Below are positions 59,870 to 64,000 of a DNA stretch of 64,000 bases, piece by piece. Source of the DNA: an uncultured Alphaproteobacteria bacterium (GTDB lineage: Bacteria > Pseudomonadota > Alphaproteobacteria > RF32 > CAG-239); the NCBI GenBank assembly GCA_934254675.1, contig CAKQLP010000003.1, positions 117,233-181,232 on the forward strand. The letters run 5' to 3'. The position numbers were made by a program, and so were the translations under genes. Numbering within the stretch: the first letter of the stretch is position 1; the number at the start of each line of letters is the position of its first letter. Below the pieces are notes generated by a model that saw nothing but the letters and a program-made list of their open reading frames with translations, had not been told where the DNA came from and searched no databases.

Positions 59870-60808
59870 TTATTCAGACTTTTCGAGCGGATGCGCTTTA
59901 TGGTATTCTCTTTGCATGGTTTCTATTTGAACATCTGTGTAGCGCTGGGTTGTGCTAAGGGACGCATGACCTAACAATTCTTGGATTGAGCGCAAATCTG
60001 TCCCTTCCGCCAAAAGCTGGGTGGCGAAAGAGTGTCTGAGCGCATGCGGCGTAACTGTGTCAGGCAATCCCAAGACAAGCCTCAATTTTTGCAATTGGCG
60101 TTGAATAATGCGTGGACTGATTCGCTCTCCTCGTGCTCCTAAAAATAATGGTTCTCCTACATTGTTTTTATAAGGGCATTCTGCAAGGTAAGCTTCGATA
60201 TATCGCCAAATAATCGGCAGAAAGGGAATTATTCGTTCTTTGTTCCCTTTACCTTTAACGCGAAGGAACTCGCTTTGGGCGGATATGTCGCCGACATTAA
60301 TAGAAAGGGCTTCGGATATGCGTAGGCCGCAACCATAGAGAAGCATTAAGATGGCTTTATCTCGAAGTCCTTGCCACGCATCTGTTTCCAAATTAGATAT
60401 TTCTTTCAAGATGTTAAAAGAATCTTCCACATCTAGCGCCTTTGGCAAAACCTTTGCTTTTTTGGGCGAAGAAATTATGCTGATTGCCGGATTTTTTAAA
60501 ATTTTTTTGCGCTCAAGCCATTTGAAAAAGTTTTTAACAGACGAAAGTTCCCGACACATGGAAGACTTGTTGATGTTGCGGGCGGATTGAATGCTTAAAA
60601 ATTTTCTGAAATCATGGATATCTAAATTTTTTAAATCATCCAAAGTCAACGCCGTATTTTTTATTTTTGACAAGAAGCCGGATAAATCACGAGAATAAGC
60701 GTCTAAGGTATGTTCTGAATAGAGACGCTCTCTTAAAAGCCAATTTTGCCAATCTGTTATGACGGCAAGTAATTTAGAATCTGCGTTAAATTTTATTTCA
60801 GCTTTCAC
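59870..60808 (-). CDS. Tyrosine recombinase XerC/XerD
   Basis: 312 residues. N-terminal SAM-like core-binding domain (LLRERLYSEHTLDAYSRDLSGFL), catalytic residues in YGCGLRISEAL (Arg), VKGKGNKERIIPF (Lys), TPHALRHSFATQLL (His/Arg), GHASLSTTQRYTDV (His, Tyr). Length and absence of neighbours typical of integrative elements point to the housekeeping dimer-resolution recombinase. XerC versus XerD cannot be decided; XerC is slightly favoured. Confidence 0.93.
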   Translation of the reverse strand: MKAEIKFNADSKLLAVITDWQNWLLRERLYSEHTLDAYSRDLSGFLSKIKNTALTLDDLKNLDIHDFRKFLSIQSARNINKSSMCRELSSVKNFFKWLERKKILKNPAISIISSPKKAKVLPKALDVEDSFNILKEISNLETDAWQGLRDKAILMLLYGCGLRISEALSINVGDISAQSEFLRVKGKGNKERIIPFLPIIWRYIEAYLAECPYKNNVGEPLFLGARGERISPRIIQRQLQKLRLVLGLPDTVTPHALRHSFATQLLAEGTDLRSIQELLGHASLSTTQRYTDVQIETMQREYHKAHPLEKSE

Positions 60809-60811
60809 TGT

Positions 60812-61321
60812 TTATTTTATAACCTCGTTTTTATAAATGCCAAATAAACCTTTTCGCGGCATCCAGCCTTGTATAGTGTCAAACTTAATCAGACACATAC
60901 CATCGGGAGTTGGGCATTTCTCAATTTCACCAACAACACCGTCTTCTGCTTTGGCTATAATACGGGAGGTATTTTCCGGCTTAGCGTAAATATTATTTTC
61001 TCCGGGGTTAATCACTTTTATAAAGCGTCGTCCCGAAAGCATGGCTTTATGCACCCATGTTTCCGAACCTTCCCAATCGCGGATTTTTCGCCATAACTCA
61101 AATTCAGCAATAATTTCCACCGGAGCTCCTTTTTGTTTGTAAACCCATTCAATCGGATATCGGCTGCCGGGGCCGGAACGGACATTTATCAAGCTAGAAC
61201 GCAGTGAAACCATACGGGGAAGGGCTAAACCGCTTTCGCTCTCTTCTTCCGCCGCTTGTGCAAAATCGGCATATCCCAAAGTTAAACTAAGTGCTGTGAA
61301 TATTGTCAATAAAGCCTTCAT
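60812..61321 (-). CDS. Secreted SH3-domain protein
   Basis: 169 residues. Signal peptide ending AQA, then bacterial SH3 (SH3_4) domain: SSLINVRSGPGSRYPIEWVYKQKGAPVEII, WRKIRDWEGSETWVHKAMLSG and a second similar half ending IQGWMPRKGLFGIY. The family binds cell-wall material or acts as an envelope scaffold. The stop is 3 nt before the xer start on the same strand, so they are co-transcribed. Confidence 0.87.
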   Translation of the reverse strand: MKALLTIFTALSLTLGYADFAQAAEEESESGLALPRMVSLRSSLINVRSGPGSRYPIEWVYKQKGAPVEIIAEFELWRKIRDWEGSETWVHKAMLSGRRFIKVINPGENNIYAKPENTSRIIAKAEDGVVGEIEKCPTPDGMCLIKFDTIQGWMPRKGLFGIYKNEVIK

Positions 61322-61407
61322 TTTGATTCCCTTTTACTAAATTTAAATCAATGATAAAGCTATATAATAAAAAAAGAGTAAAAATTAAAAAAAAGAAGGA
61401 GTAAAAA

Positions 61408-62514
61408 ATGAATTTAATGGAAACTGTGAAAGATTTGATTCGTTTTAGAACGGAAACCGGAAATGAAACGGAAATTTTAAAAGCGGCTGAGTATATTGTT
61501 GATAAGTTCAAGAACACATCGGTTAAGGCCGAAATATTTCAAACGACGGCGTCTCCGGTTATATTTTTGCGCAATACGGAGAAAATGGATTTTGACGTGT
61601 TGATTTTGGGGCATATCGATGTTGTTCCGGCGGAGGATGACATGTTTAATCCGCTTGAAAAAGACGGAAAGCTTTATGGAAGAGGCACTTTGGATATGAA
61701 GTCTTTTGCGGCGGTGGCTATAAATTCCATGATGTATGTCGATGAGCATGCGTTGCCTCTGAAGTTTGGTGTTGTTCTTTCAACAGATGAAGAAAAAGGC
61801 AGTAAATCAACAGAAACGTTTTTAGAAGCATATCCTGATATAAAGGCTGAAATCGTTTTAGATAACGATGTCGGCGGAGATATAAACAAAATTGTCAGTA
61901 AGTGTAAAAATCCGGTGTTTGTTAAGCTGATTGCCCATGGCAAAGAGGCCCACGGTTCAACACCATGGGAAGGTATAGACGCAAATGAACTGCTTATTCA
62001 AAGCTGGCAGAATATTCGAAAAATATATCCGTATTATGCTAAAAATTTGCCGCAACCGGCGGATAATTGGTTTGACACCGTTCATATGGCGCTGATTAAT
62101 GGTGGACAAGTTTCAAATGTGCTGTCAAATTATGCCGAAGCCTTATTGGATTTTCGGTTGACGGAAAATTCTACGGTTGAGCATTTGGAAGAGAATTTGA
62201 AAAAGTGTTTGCTGGAAGGCGTTGATTATCAAATTGTTTCATCTTCCACGCCGGTGGTTATGGATGAAAAAAATCCATATATTTTAGATTATAAAAAATT
62301 TGCCGAAAATATTTTAGGGCGGTCGATTGAATTTGAACATATAGGCGGTGCAACAGATTCTCGCGCGTTTGCCGTTAAAGGTTCGACAGTTATTATGCAT
62401 TCAGGCACGGGTGAGGGAATGCATGCTTCAGGGGAATATGTTGAGATAGACAGTGTAAAACAAATAGCGGAAATTCAAATTAAATTTTTGGAACATTTAG
62501 CTCGGCAAAAATAA
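61408..62514 (+). CDS. M20-family metallopeptidase (ArgE/DapE-like)
   Basis: 368 residues. GHIDVVPAEDDMFNP and GRGTLDMKSFAAVA supply the first metal ligands, STDEEKGSKST the catalytic Glu, then the dimerisation domain and a late IGGATDSRAFAVKGSTVIMHSGTGEGMH. Closest in pattern to deacylases of the ArgE/DapE/CPG2 group; the substrate (N-acyl amino acid or peptide) cannot be told. RBS AAGGAG. Confidence 0.88.
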   Translation: MNLMETVKDLIRFRTETGNETEILKAAEYIVDKFKNTSVKAEIFQTTASPVIFLRNTEKMDFDVLILGHIDVVPAEDDMFNPLEKDGKLYGRGTLDMKSFAAVAINSMMYVDEHALPLKFGVVLSTDEEKGSKSTETFLEAYPDIKAEIVLDNDVGGDINKIVSKCKNPVFVKLIAHGKEAHGSTPWEGIDANELLIQSWQNIRKIYPYYAKNLPQPADNWFDTVHMALINGGQVSNVLSNYAEALLDFRLTENSTVEHLEENLKKCLLEGVDYQIVSSSTPVVMDEKNPYILDYKKFAENILGRSIEFEHIGGATDSRAFAVKGSTVIMHSGTGEGMHASGEYVEIDSVKQIAEIQIKFLEHLARQK

Positions 62515-62581
62515 TAGCCTTGACAAAAAAAGGGTTTAACTTATAATTATAACAATTTTTTTATTATTAACTTAAATTTTT

Positions 62582-63856
62582 ATGCGTATGTTTTGGAATC
62601 TGTTTACCAGTTCCTTAGATGCGAATGCGCGTCAGGAACAAGAGCGTTTGAAGCTTATCTCCATGGGAAAAGCGGAAAAAGTTCGGAATTTGTTGGCAGG
62701 AAATTCAGCCCAATTGACGGATGACGAGCAAATGGCTTTTTTGGTTCGCGGCGATAGCGATTTAATCGTCAAGATGCTGTACCAAAAGGATGTTTACTTT
62801 TCAGACGAGGTCTTGTCTAAATTAATTGAACGAGGCAATCGGCAAGAATTGTTTGCAGCTGTTCACAATGATGTTTTTTCTAAACCGCCGCGTTCGGGAA
62901 AAAGTTTGTTACACTATGCCAAAATAATGGCTCAACGAAAAAATCTTAATTTTATCTGGGGAACTTGCGCAAAGTCTCTTCAGGTAAAAAAGGAATCTTT
63001 AGCTGATTTTGAACTGGTTTTGATAGACAGTTATAAAATAAGCGACTTGCTTAATTATATTGAGAATCAGGGGCTTAGTATTAAAACTGAAGCTCGTTTG
63101 GTTAAAGACGAAAGCTATGCCGACAAACTGGACGATTTATTGGCTTCAGGGTATGTCTTTGTGTCAAGAGATGTAGAATGTTTTTTGCTGAAGCATATTG
63201 ATGAATATGACGTACTTCGTTACCTTGATAACTTGTATAACAAAAATGATTGTCTGTGTTATGAGGCTGAAAAAATTTTGTTGCAAGAATATTCGGAATA
63301 TGTTCCCGAATATATTGAACACTGCGAGATTGATGAAGATTCGAGTAGTTTATTTGCGCGAAAGTATCCTCATCTGTTGGAAAGTTATTTGGATAGATAC
63401 GGTTTTGAAAGTAGCGATATGGAAATAGCTTATTTAAAGCGCTGTCCAGAAGCTAAAGTTATGAAGTATATTTCTGAAAATCAGATATTTCCTGAAACGG
63501 AAGTGTATTTAGTAAAATATCGTAAACCGGAAACAATTTTGTTTTATATAGAAAAAACAAAATTGACTAAAAAAGCGGAAGAAGAACTGTTGAGACAGGG
63601 AAACAAAAAAGTTCTTTCCGTATATTTAGAAAAATATAAGCTTTTTGACGGAAACGACGTTGTTTTGCTGGAGGTTGTTGACTACAAACTGTGCTGCAAA
63701 TATATAAGCCGATATTTATTATCCGCAGAAGGTGATAAATATCTTCAATCTTCAAAAATTCCAATGGACGATATGCGTTTCACAGATGAGTTTTTGAAAA
63801 TTTATAAAGACAGCCATTTCTGGGAGTTAAAAAAACGATACGATTCTGAAAATTAG
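62582..63856 (+). CDS. Helical-repeat (solenoid-like) protein of unknown function
   Basis: 424 residues, no signal peptide or TM. From about residue 170 to 400 there is a recurring unit of ~24 residues built on E/D-xx-LL/YL-(x)8-10-ILxYIE, e.g. DVECFLLKHIDEYDVLRYLDNL, DMEIAYLKRCPEAKVMKYISEN, ETEVYLVKYRKPETILFYIEK and AEEELLRQGNKKVLSVYLEK. This resembles leucine-rich-variant or HEAT-like solenoids. No RBS is visible before the ATG, so a later start such as Met29 is possible. Function unknown. Confidence 0.65.
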   Translation: MRMFWNLFTSSLDANARQEQERLKLISMGKAEKVRNLLAGNSAQLTDDEQMAFLVRGDSDLIVKMLYQKDVYFSDEVLSKLIERGNRQELFAAVHNDVFSKPPRSGKSLLHYAKIMAQRKNLNFIWGTCAKSLQVKKESLADFELVLIDSYKISDLLNYIENQGLSIKTEARLVKDESYADKLDDLLASGYVFVSRDVECFLLKHIDEYDVLRYLDNLYNKNDCLCYEAEKILLQEYSEYVPEYIEHCEIDEDSSSLFARKYPHLLESYLDRYGFESSDMEIAYLKRCPEAKVMKYISENQIFPETEVYLVKYRKPETILFYIEKTKLTKKAEEELLRQGNKKVLSVYLEKYKLFDGNDVVLLEVVDYKLCCKYISRYLLSAEGDKYLQSSKIPMDDMRFTDEFLKIYKDSHFWELKKRYDSEN

Positions 63857-63860
63857 GAGA

Positions 63861-63897
63861 AAAACTTCCTTGCAGTTCATGCAAGGAAGTTTTTTTG
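63861..63897 (+). terminator. Terminator after the solenoid gene
   Basis: AACTTCCTTGCA/TGCAAGGAAGTT stem followed by T7. Confidence 0.93.
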
Positions 63898-63926
63898 TAA
63901 ACTGGCGCCCGCCTTTCGCTTGCGGT

Positions 63927-63948
63927 CGAACTCTTCTCCCAGAGTTCG
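63927..63948. repeat. Inverted repeat at the right window edge
   Basis: CGAACTCT-N6-AGAGTTCG perfect 8-bp dyad inside a GC-richer patch (63903-63960) unlike its surroundings. No gene is visible in the last 100 bases. Confidence 0.4.
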
Positions 63949-64000
63949 GCAAACTGGTAGGGGAAATGTAGTTAGAGTGAAACAACAAAAAAGCCTTGGA

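Noticed and set aside
59870..60808. Xer-type recombinase as an integrase of a mobile island
   Set aside because: Length and motifs fit the housekeeping Xer, it is paired with an SH3 protein gene, and no att-like repeat or tRNA is adjacent.

Overview
The window looks like an AT-rich chromosomal segment of an alphaproteobacterium. Pointers are the gene orders radA-cvpA, SPOR protein-nagZ-tatA-like and mlaE-mlaF, a short HprK kinase of the alphaproteobacterial type, and palindromic repeats that can be read in frame as ILGFIPRIH- or DPRVKPEDD-like peptides. A FucO-type alcohol dehydrogenase, type IV-pilin-like genes and secreted or cell-wall proteins would fit an anaerobic, possibly gut-associated member. 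That lifestyle, and any finer taxonomy, is inference.

Layout. 1-2.4 kb: surface-polysaccharide genes (GT2 fragment, DUF2142 membrane protein) and a small secreted coiled-coil protein. 2.5-3.5 kb: pilin-like gene A with a repeat-built 5' region. 3.6-11.4 kb: FadL porin, Aas-type acyltransferase/acyl-ACP synthetase, ssb, mnmA, tRNA-Asp, M23 peptidase. 11.5-16.6 kb: Bat (aerotolerance-type) operon. 16.7-22.3 kb: co-directional run of SNase-like protein, tsaE, hprK, mlaE, mlaF, radA, cvpA. 22.4-25.7 kb: fucO, tolB, ruvX. 25.7-33.1 kb: pilin-like genes B and C among hypothetical genes, a double M15 peptidase, a GNAT enzyme with an unusual leader, and a PilT/DotB-like ATPase. 33.3-38.6 kb: second FadL porin, MORN protein, patatin, PHP phosphatase, proline iminopeptidase. 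38.9-44.9 kb: rpmI-rplT-pheS-pheT-proS. 45-48.7 kb: 5'-truncated pilin cassette, Sua5, and an LHH-type HNH nuclease next to a SUKH immunity-like gene. 48.9-52.7 kb: pepA, gap, pgk. 52.7-55 kb: pilin-like genes D and E, each behind a leader RNA that carries an intrinsic terminator. 55-64 kb: tatA-like, nagZ, SPOR, xth, S41 protease, rpmG, xer recombinase, SH3, M20 peptidase, solenoid protein.

The most interesting feature is a dispersed pilin system. Five complete pilin-like genes and one 5'-truncated cassette share the prepilin-like motif GRSMIEMLGVLAIIGVLS and differ in their C-terminal parts. Genes A, B and C, plus an orphan fourth copy, share a 5' block that begins with a good RBS and ATG. 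A 15-nt CT tract inside the first codons leaves that ATG out of frame with the long pilin frame; loss of one CT unit would join them. The block is followed by two families of in-frame palindromic repeats. Genes D and E instead have ordinary short prepilin leaders, but sit behind candidate attenuator or riboswitch-like RNAs. Together these suggest phase-variable or conditionally expressed surface filaments.

Limits: product names come from motif recognition and memory of families. No database search, structure prediction or read-level check was possible.
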